Shown: piece after piece, positions 48,065-60,869 of the stretch
How positions within the stretch are numbered: position 1 is the stretch's first letter
Layout of the letters: each line of letters begins with the position of its first letter
NCBI GenBank assembly: GCA_947000775.1
Contig: CAMQGK010000171.1
Coordinates: forward strand, 2,927,001 to 2,991,000
Length of the DNA: 64,000 nt
Source of the DNA: Pterois miles
Taxonomy: Eukaryota > Chordata > Actinopteri > Perciformes > Scorpaenidae
Reading direction: 5' to 3'
Made by a program: the position numbers and the translations under genes
The notes under the pieces: model-generated
What the model saw: only the letters and a program-made list of their open reading frames with translations
Databases searched by the model: none
What the model was told of the DNA's origin: nothing

Positions 48065-48615
48065 GTAAGATACTATTACGATTTCTCATATATCTGCGTT
48101 AATTCATAAACTACAATCAGCCTGAAAGGCTTACAGCGAGAGTGGCCTATTTAGTGCACGCTTCGGCTCATCTGTATCAGTTGTAGTGTGTTGATTTTAG
48201 GAGGGCTACAGAGTGCTGTTGCTGGCGTGTGTTTTTAATCACACGGGGAGGATCGCAGCGATTGAATGCAGCGCAAAGGATAAGACAGGTGTGTCGTTTC
48301 CTCGCATACAGCCACTGTAGGCATTTGATGGCATGTGATGATATGGAGGCTATGCAGGACAAGCTGCTGCTGCTGCTGCAGAGTGGCTGCTTGGTCAGCA
48401 GCAACGATGTATCGATGGACATGAGCTACTCTGCCTCAGCTTCCATAATACACTATTTATTTTCTGGCTTGGTCAAGTCATGTTGCAGTAAGGATGCTGA
48501 TACAGTAGTGGATGTGAGTAGTTACGACTTCCTGTGGGGCTGTAGCATTGTGGTGGGAGTGATCTATCCTCAGACTGTGTTATTTTTGCAATCTCCAGCT
48601 CTGGATTGGCTTTAA

Positions 48616-49245
48616 ACCTGCAGTAGGAAGAATGTTTTGGCAGCATTGGGCAAAAAGTCCATAATAACCTTTCAGGATATAGTAATTCATGTGCTCTGAA
48701 GGTAAACTAGACTTCTGCACCTCCTCATGGCTCTGTTTTCAGGCTTTAAAAAATCTAGCCTGTGAGGGGAGACTTTGGTCAATCACAGGTCATTTCAAAG
48801 AGGGACAGAGCACTCCTATTGGCTGTGCTCCAACTGATGGGCGGGGCTTGGTATTTCCTCAACTGATCTCAAGATGGCTGCTGGGTCACAAACTTTCCCA
48901 TTTTACAGCTAAACAGTACACTGCAAGATGTTTGTGAAAACATTTGAGGTGTGAAATAGTCATTACAGTAACAGAATATTGATCCATCCATTGATCGCTG
49001 CCTAGTTTGACTGTTTGGTCAGAGTCTGTGAGTGATTGACAGCTGCTCAGAGACGACAGGCTCCAGTTCGGCTCTGATTGGTTGTTTTTCTCCAGTCTGT
49101 GAAATCTTGCAGATGCCATTAGGAGCACCGGAGGACACAGAGGAACATGCTTTTTTTTTTTTTTTTTTTACCTGTCTCATACACTACTATCAGGATGTAA
49201 TGACCACTTTATAAAAATACACATATTTGCTCCAAAACTGCAGTT
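48616..49245. mobile_element. TTAA-target MITE, copy 2
   Basis: 630 bp between TTAA at 48612-48615 and 49246-49249. The ends acctgcagtaggaagaa and, inverted, aactgcagttttggagc are similar. Shares gtgaaatcttgcagatg and gaggacacagaggaacatg with 16218-16641 but is about 200 bp longer, with an extra internal segment. Confidence 0.7.
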
Positions 49246-49249
49246 TTAA

Positions 49250-50530
49250 CAGAACATTTCTTCACTCAGTAGGTGTTTCAGAACCTGATGCCTCATTTAA
49301 ATTGGACTTATCTTAAAGCCCACATATAATGATTAATAAATAGTTTCCTAATGAAATAGATTTAATTACAGATGTAATAAGCAGAAGGCAATTTATCCAG
49401 ATTTAACAAGGAGCCCTGGTGGGGAGGTGTTATGTTCTCTCACATCCCATCTAAAGCCTAACCAGGAGATGCATTATAAAGAGGGATTACTGTGCCTCAC
49501 TTCACTCATCACCTCCTGATAACACCATTTTCTCAAGGGGAGCATTTTTTTTTTTGCCTACACTCTGAACAAGGCAGATCCTGCCACCCATGATTTCTAA
49601 GCTATGTGAAATCAACACAAGGCTGTTTTTGATTGCCTATGACATTACATAATGGATGCAACAGGACTGTCAGACACTGAACAAGGTCACTGAACAGATT
49701 TGAGGAATTAAATGGCAGTGGAAATAGTGTACTCTCCCTGGAGACTTTTTCTATTTTCAGGAAGCACAAAATCACCTACTTAAGGAAAAATAAGAATAAA
49801 AGCATCCACCTGTTCTTCACTGCCTACTGAGAGTGCAAACATTTCAGAGATATTATTGCCACCTATTGGCCGACTCCACAAGAATTTAACCCCTAACCTG
49901 TGGGAGTAATGAGGACCATTCTTCACGCACCGAGCGATGGAGTTGGCCTTTATCAAGGCAGGCTTTGTCCCAGGAGGCGCAGAGCTCTCACGGCCAGAGC
50001 AGCAGAGGTTGGCAGTGTGGCAGCTCAAAGTCGTGGCCCATGACATGAAACACCCCCTCCAGCCTCCACCCACCTTCTCTCCCAGGAGGGGAACTCTGGA
50101 GGGAAAATGAAAGCATGTTGAGCGACAGGCAATGGTGCACTCCAAGAATGAGAGGCATGTCCTGAAATCTACTTCAGTTTACCTTTCAACAACAAACCCC
50201 TCTGTACGCACAAGCGTGCCTTCTTTTTCTGCAGGCCTGCAGGGTGTATCAGTGCTATTAACCATTTACTTGCAGCAAAACAAACATGATATAACATGTT
50301 AATTAATGAGCTTTAGCAGTGCTGACAGGTGGATTTTGTTACCTTACTCAGTCTGGTTCCTCATTTCAAGTCTTTGTGCTGTAAGCTAAGTTGGCCGGCT
50401 GTAGCTTCATATACAGATGCAAGAGTGGTATCAGTTTTCTCATTCAACTTGAGACAAGAAATCTTTAACCTTTTCTTTAATTGTTTAATCTATTAGAGCC
50501 CAAAACTGAAGGTTGTTCAGAGATATGCAG
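49250..50530. other. intergenic or long intron, nothing recognised
   Basis: Mixed-composition unique-looking sequence. A 121-codon minus frame at 49780-50145 has no recognisable domain. Confidence 0.4.
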
Positions 50531-50531
50531 A

Positions 50532-50852
50532 TAGAGCTGCAACGATCAGTCAATTAACGGCTGAGTTGTCAACTATTAATCACTAGCTATTTTGATAATC
50601 AATTAATAGGTTTGCATATTTTTTTAAGAAAAAAAAAAGTCAAAATTCTTGGATTCCAGCTTCTTAAATGTGAATATTTTCTTCACTCTTCTTTGACAGT
50701 AAACTGAATATCTTTGAGTTGTGGACAAAACATTTTCTTTTCAGATTTTTCAGCATTTTCTGTCATTTTATAGACCAAACAACTAATTGATTAATTGAGA
50801 AAATAATCAACAGATTGATCGACGATGAAAACAATCAGTAGTTGCAGCCCTA
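50532..50852. mobile_element. hAT-type MITE (TAGRGCTGCAAC ends), family A
   Basis: 321 bp. Left end tagagctgcaacgatcagtc, right end (inverted) tagggctgcaactactgatt. Flanking tatgcaga and catgcagt share ATGCAG, a worn 8-bp duplication. The gattaatcga-rich interior is typical of this common fish family. Confidence 0.72.
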
Positions 50853-52786
50853 CATGCAGTGAATCTTCACATTTAAGAAGCTGGTATCAGCAACTGCTAG
50901 ACAATTTTACTTGATAAGTAACTTTAAATGATTAATTGATCATGATAATTGTTAATCGTCTAATTAATATGATCCCGCGTCATGTTATGGCCTCAGTTTG
51001 GACATGGAAGTGATTTTTCCTTCCCAGATTATTTTTTTGAAGGATTTTTAGAGACACAAAGCAGTGAAAGCATCCAGTATTTCACACGATTAATCAACCT
51101 TTTCAGCTCGTCAACATAGTGTTAGTTCAACTAATTATTTTTGCCATGGAGACAGTTACTGCTTCGCTCTCCCATCAGCTAGTGTATTTATTTTCACTGA
51201 AGGTCCAATCAGACATCAGTCGAGAAAGTACTTTTGTGTGTGAGTGTGTCTGTCAGTAAAATGGGGTTAATGAGATCCATTATGAGTGTATGCATGTGTG
51301 TGTAACCTCTCATGCATGTGCATATATCAGATCACATCAGGAGGATTTCTCCCTCGCTCTCGCCCTCTCTCTGCATACTTTAGAGCATCTGAGAGACTCC
51401 CATTTGATGCATGCTGACGAGGTGGGTGTATCCAGCCCAGCCGCTCTGATGTTAGGGAGCAGCAACTCCTCCATCCTACTCAGTCTGCTCTCCTGTTTCA
51501 GCCAGCCTGTCTGGTCTGCCCTCTAGCGTACTACTCTCCTTTCACTCACCACTATTCATCACCATCCAGGAGACATTTACACAGAATACCGTCCCAGTGG
51601 TCTGAAGAGTTTGGCTGATAGATACAGATATCTGTACATTACCTCGGACAGAGCCAGAAAGTGGGGATCTGTAGCAGTGAAGCTGAAGTTTTCTCTCTCT
51701 ACGTTTTGTGTCCCAAAGGATACCACACACAGCTGCAGAGGTAAGGGAAGGATAGATGTGGTTGGCACTTTTTTGCTATTGCCCTCTCTTTATTTTACAT
51801 TCTTCCTTCCTCTGCTGTTTCTTGTGCACCTTCTTTTGCATCCTCTCCTCTGCTACTCTATTTTCTATCATTTATCGATTCATCATATTCATTTATTGCT
51901 GTCTCATTGTTATTTTTTTAATACAAATGTGCTACTATCCAGTCCTCTACATTTTCTTTCCTCTCCATCTGCAGTTCATTTTAATGTCATTTTTTGGATG
52001 TTTTCACCCTAAGCTTTGGGATCTTCTTGCATCTGTGTGGTAATCAGATTCTGGAAGCGAGGCATGCACGCACATATTTGTGCGGGCATGTACAAATATA
52101 CTGATGAAGGGAATCTCTCTCTTCATCTGTCTGTTTGTCTTTTGCATCTCTCTATATACCGGTTGATCCCTTCTCTGAAGCGTTTCGTTAGATGGACTTG
52201 GTTTCAGTAAAATTCCCTTCTGGCCTGACTAATGCCTTTCAGCTGGAGCCTGACACGTGCACATATGTATACAGTTACAATACACACTTACTGTAGAGAG
52301 CATGCTAACCAGGCAGTGGATGGAGCTGTGAGGAAATAGCAAGTGATGGTTGTTGTGAGCGATCATATATGCAACTTTTGCATGGTTGCTTCTTAGCGTT
52401 CTGCACGTATTCACTCTGCATCTTTGATTCACTTGCTATCCCTCCATTTTTCTCTCTCTCTCTCTCTCTCATGTTTCTGTCATGTCTCTCTATCTTTGCT
52501 CTTTTATGGTTTATGGTCTGCATGTATTCTCAGCTAGTCTTGGTCACCACTCTGCCTGCCTGCCACAGAGCATTGGCCATGGTTGGTTGGTTAACCGCAG
52601 CTACACAACATTAAAAAGGCAAAGCATTTCTGTTACATGGGGCATGTTTACAGGGTGTCACATTGTGTGTGTGAGTGAGTTTCATGCTGCATTCACTGAC
52701 ATTAAGAACTCTCAATCCATGCTCAGGTTAAAAGGCCACTTTGCTATTCACACACACACTGTCCTCCGCGATATGGCTAGCCCACA

Positions 52787-52789
<3 letters not shown>

Positions 52790-52820
<31 letters not shown>
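52790..52820. repeat. (TG)n microsatellite
   Basis: About 15 TG units starting after cccacattag. Confidence 0.93.
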
Positions 52821-52822
<2 letters not shown>

Positions 52823-53489
52823 AGTGTGATTTCCTTGGAGGTGCAGAGAGGTGACTCATACCGGCTCTCATGCTGGTGGCTGTTAGATGCATTCACTGTA
52901 ACGATGCCATGATGTGTGATTTGGAAATAGGCACTGTCTGATGAAACTGAGGAGCTGTGAAATTTCAACTTTTTAGGAAATGAAAACAAGCAAAACAGCC
53001 CCCCTTTCTTTTTTAGCTCATTAGAAGTGCGTACCGAGAGGCTTACATTGTAACCCACAGATATATAAGAGAACGGACATTCCCATTCAAATCAATGTAG
53101 CGGGATGGCCAGAGCGGCGGCCATTTTTATGTGTATGATTGCAGCTGTAGCAGGCTAACTTCCATATATAAAAACGGCTTACGGCCATTTGCGGACTCAT
53201 GTTGATGTGACGATTGGCATAATGTGTAAAACAACAGCGTCAGCATCTGATGTGTGTGTATGAAGTACCACCATGCAATCTGCCCCTTTTACAAATAAGT
53301 TAAGTAAGAGAGAAAGTATGACGTGTCCTTAACAGACGCTGACTCAGATCTGTGACTACACTGCCAGCTTAGAGGTGAAGCAGCGCACTTTACAGCCACA
53401 TTTACGTGTGTTGTCACTTGGGGTGTCACAATGTCGGTGCTGACAATAGGCTAAACGAGATACTTAAAAATTAGATATTGATATCATAG

Positions 53490-53590
53490 CTGTCCAGGGT
53501 GTACCTCACCTTCGCCCAATCCCAGCTGAGATCGGCTCTAGCCCCCCCGCGACCCCTAACAGGATAAGTGGTTGCAGATGGATGGATATT
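53490..53590. repeat. dispersed repeat 3' tail
   Basis: gtgtacctcaccttcgccc, cccagctgagatcggctcta, gacccctaacaggataagtgg and gatggatgg, here given in pieces. Matches 47275-47370 and a short remnant at 30471-30506 inside the usp1 array. Probably the end of a LINE-type element; family not named. Confidence 0.55.
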
Positions 53591-54188
53591 AATATCATGT
53601 TTATGATACAGATATGATAATGATGTGTAAATACTTCAGTGCCCCTTAAATCATGCTTTTGCACAAATATGATTACAGACTCTCCCTCCACCTCTGGCAT
53701 ACTCATATGTGAGTTTTTCAAATTTTCTTGAGATAGTGATGATATTGCTTTTGTGAATTATTTTGGCCCGAAAATCGTGTAGTGAAAGTCTGATATTGTG
53801 ATAGCCCTCGTCACAGTAACAGCTAATAATAATTGCCATTTTTTTTTCTTTTGTCTTTAATCATCAAATGGCCATGACAGACACTTTTAATGAATTTTAT
53901 TTCAATGTTGTTACCATTATACCCGCTAAACATTAGCATATTAGCATTGTCATTGTGAGCATGTTAAGCGTGCTGATGTTAGCATTTGGCTCAAAGCGTT
54001 GCCGGTCAAATTGCTTACAGAGGGAAAAACAAAAAGGATTTTCTGGGGTAAACTAAATGTCATGAATAGTCAAGTAGTCCACTTTGGTCCTGCAGTGGAA
54101 ATCAGACCATTAGGGACCAAGCCTTAGGTAGAACTGTATAGAAAAGGCTTAGCAGCTTAATCTGATGGAAAGTGTATTGAAGCACAGA

Positions 54189-54238
<50 letters not shown>
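54189..54238. repeat. (CA)n microsatellite
   Basis: About 25 CA units. Confidence 0.95.
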
Positions 54239-54241
<3 letters not shown>

Positions 54242-57200
54242 GGCCCACCCAGAATCTGTAGCCACTCCATTGAGTATCTTAGGATGTGCTGCTGTGATAC
54301 ACAGTAAAGCACACAAAACTTGCTTCACCAAACTGCCTTCCTCCCCTCGCCATCACACACACTGAACGAACACACACTTCTCTGGTTGTGTTTTTTGAGT
54401 TTGTGTGATTGTCACAATGGTAATTATTCTAATTCATTATTCGTAAGTCAGCTGTCAGCTAAGAAACAACACATGGCAGACGACATGGTTCCTCCACACA
54501 AACACTGTAGTGATGTGTGTGTGTCTGGCACATCTAGAGCAGTGTGTTGCAGGTTGTTGTCACACTAAGCGAGATAATGCGCGTGGTGTGTGTGTCTGTG
54601 TGTGTGTGTATCTGTGTGTGAAGTTGGCCAGCGCTAGTCGATGCCAGCCTGTGCTGTCTGGACTGGCCGAGCGCCCGGTGCTCCCATGTGGTTCTCCAGA
54701 CTTTCACATCCGCAGACTCCTCCTTAGGCTTCTCTGAACCTGTAAACGCCTTTGTTGGCCCACACAGCATGAGTGTGTTTGCTTACAAATGTGTGCGCTA
54801 AATTGATTCCCGAAAGGGATAAAGGTGTTCAGTTTCTTACCAAACCAAATAATCCACTACACAGAGGTAAAAAGAAAAAATCTGTGAGTGTGGGAGCTTT
54901 CCAAAACACTCCCTTGCAAGTGTGCTTGAGATTGAGCCATGCAGGGTGACAACACTAAGTTGGATTTTTTATTGTTTTATCTCCATAGTATTTCTAGTTT
55001 AAAAAGGGGGAAAAAAAGAAGATTTCATTGAACAAGTGGCAGAGCCTGGGTTAAGGAGCTTTATGGCTTCTTAGCTGTGCTGTGGGAGGGAGAGGGACTC
55101 CCTAAACTCTCTGTCTGTGTCAGTCAAAGAAGCCAAAAACCCCTCGCTGAGAACACACACAGATACATGAGAGCCACGAGTCAGCAGGCTCATGCTCACA
55201 CACACACACCAGCTGAGCGAACGCCTAGGGATAGCACTGCTAATCTCATTCTCTGTTGACACACTCAGCTGTGCCATGCTTTCACAGCTCTCTCTCTCGC
55301 GCTCTCTCTCACCACGTTGGTATCCTAAAGCTGGAGGTGTGTTCCTTCCTATCACTTGCAGCAGAAGGGTGAATTTACACCGTGCTGGAGATGTGTGTGT
55401 ATGCTTTGTGCCCACAGCACATCTGCTATGCAAACCGCAGTTTCCCACAGACTGCCCAACTTTATGAAACAGTGGGACTTTGCAGAAAGTGGCTCTCTGG
55501 TCCTCAGGTGGTTTCTTAGGAGTGGGTAGAAGTGAGAGGAGAAAGTCTATAAATAGCCTAATTCATTGGATTATCTACAGTGAATACATTCAGAACAAAT
55601 TTATTTCAATCCTGTGTAAATTTACTTAATCTTATAGCTTTCTCTTTATAGGTTTTAACCTTCTTTTCTATGGACCACATATCTCAAATAAACTATAAAA
55701 TTAAACATGTATGGATTCAGTGGAAGTGTGAAACTTAACTTTTGACAAAATGAAGAGTTTGTAGAAATCAGCACTTTGGCCCCAGACAATTCACGAGTTT
55801 GTTGTGACTGAGGTTGATCCAGCCCACTTTTTGGACCGTAGCCAGCCAACATTGAAGTCATTGCCAAGGTAGGCAGATTTCTTTCTTTGCCCTGAAAGCA
55901 CATTTAGTGCTTGAAGGAAGGTCAGTGGTTTTAGATATGTACACGGCACAGTGCTACTGTAGACTCTGGTTTACTTTCAGTACCTGTTTGAGTTAGTTGG
56001 TTCAGTTCAGTGTCATTCAAATAAATAAACTGACTGATGACATGACACCTCACAACACAGGGATCCCACCTTATTTGTCCGCAGTGTTTGACAACTACTG
56101 TCTAGGTTAAGATTGATAATTTAATTGAATTTAGTTGAGAGCAGAACAAAAGTAGCTGACAATGCAGCTAATCTGTCATCAGTCACCATCATGCTATCTG
56201 TACACCATTTGTTCTGTTTAACTGTGTGTTTTTGCATGATGCCTTTCATCAGGCAGGCTTAGATGTGTTGGGCTACAGGGCAAAATATATGCCTATTGAT
56301 CACAATCACCTCTTCAGTCTTTGCTTTAAGCACCCTCATACAATACATATATATATAGTTCTTCCTTTTTCATGCGACTTTCTATGAACGTCCAACAACA
56401 TGTCACGCACGTGTCAATTTCCACTCCCGTCCTTGTAAAATAAACTTCTGTCTTCACAGGAAACAACTTGGTTAGGTTTAGGTAATAAAATAACTTAGGT
56501 TTAGAAAACAAAATTACTTGGTAATTTTTAAGCAAAAAAAAAAAAATACTTAGGTTTAGGAAAAGATCAACTTAGTTATGTTTAGGTAATAAAACAATTT
56601 AGGTTTAGAAAAAGATTGCAGTTTGGGTTAAAATAACTCTGGAAGTGGCGTACCTTAAATACGTAAGTTGCATGACGAATAATCGACTTATGGTTTCACA
56701 TGGGGTACAAACATTGGTCTTCCAGGCGAAAGTCTTTTTGACCCACCCACCCATCCACCCCTACCTCCTCACTGTAGGCTGTGTGGCATTTGTCGCTCTT
56801 TATACTTCCTGGTTTCACAAATACGTGGATTACATCCACATTTGTTTTGTGGTATATTTACGAATTACAGTGCATTACTTTTCATAGTTATAAACGGTGT
56901 ATGAGAACAGCCTGAACCAAACAGACCATGCTGTATCATTGAATATTATTGCAACTTGTGCTTTTATCATGTTCCATTTGATGTACTGAACATTGAAAAA
57001 GAAACTGGATCAAAATCAGCCAAAAAAAGCCAATCAATTCTTCAAATCAGCATTTCTCCTATTATATTGTTAGAGACGGGGGAGCTGATGTCGGAAACAT
57101 CCTTCTCTATGCTGTGAAAGTAGCCTTTTTATATGCTTTTAATATTTCTTGTGTGACATCTTTATCTGATTCTTCTTTCACCTTGTTGTCAGAACAATGC

Positions 57201-58976
57201 CAGGCTGTCCCGCTGAGATGTTTAAAAAAAGGGGGCACCTAGACAGTCGAAGAACGCCTCAAAGATTAAGAGCTTGTAATATCTTCTTGTGACTTATATC
57301 TTTGGAAATAAGCCCAGTCTTTGAAAAACAGATTTGCATTGTTACTGAGCTCAACAATAGCACGTCTTTGTGTTTCCATGGTGGATGTGTGAGTGGGTGA
57401 GTTTAGCTGGACAAGGGTCACTGAGGTGGGCTAGAGTTCATCGCTGAGGGGAACTATGGAGATCAGAGGAACAATGCAAGCTGTAAGGCTTTCCCCTGTT
57501 CACTGGCTTCTGGTTTGGCCAGCCTGATTTTTACTTTTTAAAAGACTTATCTGTGGTTTTGGATGTAGGCCATTAACTATTTACTGTAAATATTTCACGG
57601 TTTATTTCATGGCAGGATTAACATGATTGAAACAATATCTGGTGGCAGCAAAAGCTTGGATGCTGGAGTTTCCTTAAATGCACCAAAAATAAGACATTCC
57701 CAAAACTGCCTTACCAAGAGATGATAAAAGGACTAAACCCCGGTATGGCCCTTAAAAGACAAGGGTCAGGTTTAGTTTCCAGTGAGCCATAATTTATACA
57801 ACCACATCTTCAGGTAGAATTTAAATCAAAGTCCTTCGCTGCAGCTCATCCAGAAATAAAGTACCACAACCGGACATTTGTCAAGTAGCAACGGCGAGGA
57901 ACAATGGCTGGGTCCATCCTTACATTGTTTCCCTACGTTGTATCCCCACTGCTGCTCCTCAATGGGTTCCTGGCATTGACAGGCAGGAAAAAACACAGTC
58001 TGCTGTGAGAGGAGTCAAGAGTGCACATGGGAACATGGGACTTCCTCCTCCATCACTGAATGCTGTGTTGTGATTGGCTGGCTGCAGGAGGCAGGAACTT
58101 CCTGTCTGAGGGTTGTTGGAAGTGACCACTCCCTGCGACAAGTCAAAGTGTGTGTGAGTGTGTGTATGCATACGTGTGTTTGCGGGAGGCTGTTGTGTGT
58201 TTTGAACCTGAAATAACCTTTGGCTGTCTGAGTGTGCATTTGAATTTTTGAGATGCTTGTGTGTATATAAATATATCAAATATGGGTATGGATACAGTGA
58301 TGTTTTTCTTGTGAAGGTTGAGGTGGTGTTTTCTTCTTGGCAGGCTGCTTGAGTTCCACTTCTAAACTCAAACATGACCACAAGACCAGAGTCTAGACCT
58401 CATTTATCAACCCTGTACATAGTCTGCATCCACATTATAAGCCTTTTCCATGTGAATTTGCTGACTGAAATGCACATACACACAGTCAGTGACTGTTTGC
58501 TTACTATCTGTATTGCCTCCTGCTGCTCTTGCTGACAGCATGAGTGGCAAGGAGAGATTGTGGGTAAACCACAGCTATGTGAGAGCATAGAGGACTGTGC
58601 TTGTCACTGTGGCTGCTGGACAATAGTGGGAAGTCTGAGGGATTTAACGGTTATATCAAACTGAGTCAGTGGTTTGCAAGTCTTGGTAGGTGTCAAAAAT
58701 AGATCTTTTCTGTATACTGGTCACAAAGTTAAGACTGTCTTTCTAAAGGTCAACAGACTGAACAAAAGTAAAAGAGCAGAGGAGGTATATTAGGGCTGAA
58801 ACTAAATTAATAGATTAGCAAATTAATATGGAGCCATTTTGATGATTGATTGATAAAAAAAAGTAATTTTTCAGGCAAAATATGGAGTATTTGATGGCTC
58901 CAGCCTCTAAAATTCAAAGATTTGCTGATTTTCTCTGTTTTATATTATTTTAAACTGACTTTTGGGCAGTTGGATG

Positions 58977-60133
58977 TAGGGCTGGGCAATATGGAGAAAA
59001 TCAAATATCACAATGTTTTTGACAATATTTGAAAGCATTTACATTAGGGCTGTCAAAGTTAGTATGAAAATAATGTAACGCAAATCTGTTTTAACACCAC
59101 TAATTTGATTGTCATATTAATACAACTTGCTATTTTTAGGTTGTAGCAGGCGCAGTTTTAAATGTAGAGTGTAGCATATGAAACTAGAAAACCTGAGGAA
59201 TCCATTGGTACCAACCATGTCATATTACCTTGTCGCAAAGGAGGATAAATAGCATTCTAAACTTGTATATCTTCATACGTGAATGTAAATGGGTTCTCTG
59301 GGTACCCACGAGTCTCCCCTTTACAGACATGCCCACTTTATGATAATCACATGCAGTTTGGATCAAGTCATAGTCAAGTCAGCACACTGACACACTGACA
59401 GCTGTTATCTGTTGGGCTGCAGTTTGTCATGTGATATTAGAGAATATTTTTTTTTTATGCTAAATGCAGTACCTGTGAGGGTTTCTGGACAACATTTGCC
59501 AATGTTTTGTGTTGTTAATACTTAAATATTTGAAATAAATAAAATTAATATATTAAATAAAATATTTGACAAATCTCCCCTTAAGGTACATTTTGAAAAG
59601 ATAAATGCGATTAATTTGCAATTAATCCTGATTAACTATGGACAATCATGTGATTAATCACAATTAAATATTTGAATCAACTCAGCCCTAATCTACACAA
59701 TGACATTTTTGATAAATAACGATCAGTAATGTGGATATAATGACTAAGACTGTAAAGGCAAATAATAGAACAGCTAGAACAGTCTTTCTCACTATTGATG
59801 AGAAAAGTACTTTTCCCCTCCTATTTGTACTTATCAATCCTCAGTTCTTACCTCTTTTTTTTAAACTTGTTTCTCTATACACTGTGTGATGTTATTTGTG
59901 TTGTGTTTTGTACTTTTTGTAAATACTGAGCATCTATGGCACAACAATTTCCTTCGGGATGAATAAAGTTCAATCTTATCTTATCTTATCTTATCTTAAG
60001 ATCATACATCACTTTGCTGTCATGCAGCCTTTAAAACCAGGAACGCGTCATATTCCTATATACAAAAACTAGTACGATACTATAAGTCTCATATCACAAT
60101 GTCGATATAATATCAATATATTGCCCAGTCCTT
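58977..60133. mobile_element. hAT-type element, family B, with perfect 8-bp target duplication
   Basis: 1157 bp flanked by identical GTTGGATG at 58969-58976 and 60134-60141. Ends tagggctgggcaatatgg and, inverted, aaggactgggcaatatat. It lies inside the family A element and itself contains the family C element and, at about 59800-59998, a LINE-type tail (aatttccttcgggatgaata then ATCTT repeats). Confidence 0.82.
59045..59690 (+). mobile_element. family C element inside family B
   Basis: 646 bp. Left end tagggctgtcaaagttag and right end, inverted, tagggctgagttgattc. Flanks atttacat and atctacac agree at 6 of 8 positions, so hAT-like. Another copy is at 16155-17150 (inverted) and a fragment at 43190-43305. 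Confidence 0.7.
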
Positions 60134-60561
60134 GTTGGATGGACAAAAACTTGTTAGTTGCAGCTCTGTTGTATTCCAGTGTCAACTTGTGGCAGATAAT
60201 TGGCCAACAAGTGACAAGTGGTATCTTAGTAAATGCTGCATGTAAATTGCGGCATGAGAGGAACAGGTGACATTCTTTAGGAGTCTGATAGAGAGCAAGT
60301 CAAAAATGTCTTATATTTCTTTGCTGTGTGAGTTTGCCAAAAACACACTGAACACAGAATCGTCTCCCCAAACCAGGTACAACCAATACCAGCCAGCAGG
60401 AAGAGAAAGAGCAGTAGTGTAGAACTGCAGATGTAAACATGTGGATGTGTGTGTCTGTTTGTGTGTGTACTGTATGGTTCGTCAAGACCACCTTTTCAAG
60501 TGGACTGGAGTACAGTTCATATGTGCTCAGGTAAGGTTCGCATCAGGTGTGAGAGCCAACT

Positions 60562-60869
60562 GGGCGGCAGTAGCTCAGTCTGTAAGGACTTGGGTTAGGA
60601 CGCGGAGGTCACAGGTTCAAGTCCCCCATGGACCAAGACCAACTGGTTGCTGGAGAGGTGCCAGTTTACCTCTTGGGCACTGCCGAGGTGCCCCTGAGCA
60701 AGGCACCAAACCCCCAACTGCTCTGGGCGCTTGTCAGGAGCAGCTCCATCACTCTGACATCTCTCCATTGACATGTATATGTACTGTGTGAACAGAGTGT
60801 AAAACTGAATTTCCCCACTGTGGGACTAATAAAGGAATATCTTTCTTTCTCTTTCTTTCAACTGTACAC
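60562..60869 (+). mobile_element. tRNA-derived SINE, CTTT-tail subtype
   Basis: Best-preserved copy. Pol III A box tagctcagtctgtaagg at 60571, B box ggttcaagtcc at 60614-60624, body with gaggtgcccctgagcaaggc, tail tgggactaataaaggaat, CTTT run. A tRNA-like 5' part of about 70 bases. Confidence 0.85.

Larger units (their letters stand above)
50853..58790. other. long non-coding stretch with microsatellites
   Basis: Possible intron of a gene to the right, or intergenic. Holds TG/CA runs at about 52790-52820 and 54189-54238, a CT run at 52451-52470, a repeat tail at 53490-53590 and no supported exon. Many short frames are driven by the microsatellites. Confidence 0.4.
58791..60167. mobile_element. 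hAT-type MITE, family A, split by nested insertions
   Basis: Left end tagggctgaaactaaattaa at 58791; right end gttagttgcagctct at about 60153-60167. The interior is interrupted from 58977 to 60133. Outer duplication not clear. Confidence 0.6.

Noticed and set aside
48229..48615. 128-codon plus-strand frame
   Set aside because: No recognisable domain, no splice support, and its end runs into the TTAA MITE.
49780..50145. 121-codon minus-strand frame
   Set aside because: Composition not typical of a folded protein and no homologue recognised.
60562..60640. Functional tRNA gene
   Set aside because: A and B boxes are present but the tRNA fold is not intact and the rest is a SINE body and tail.
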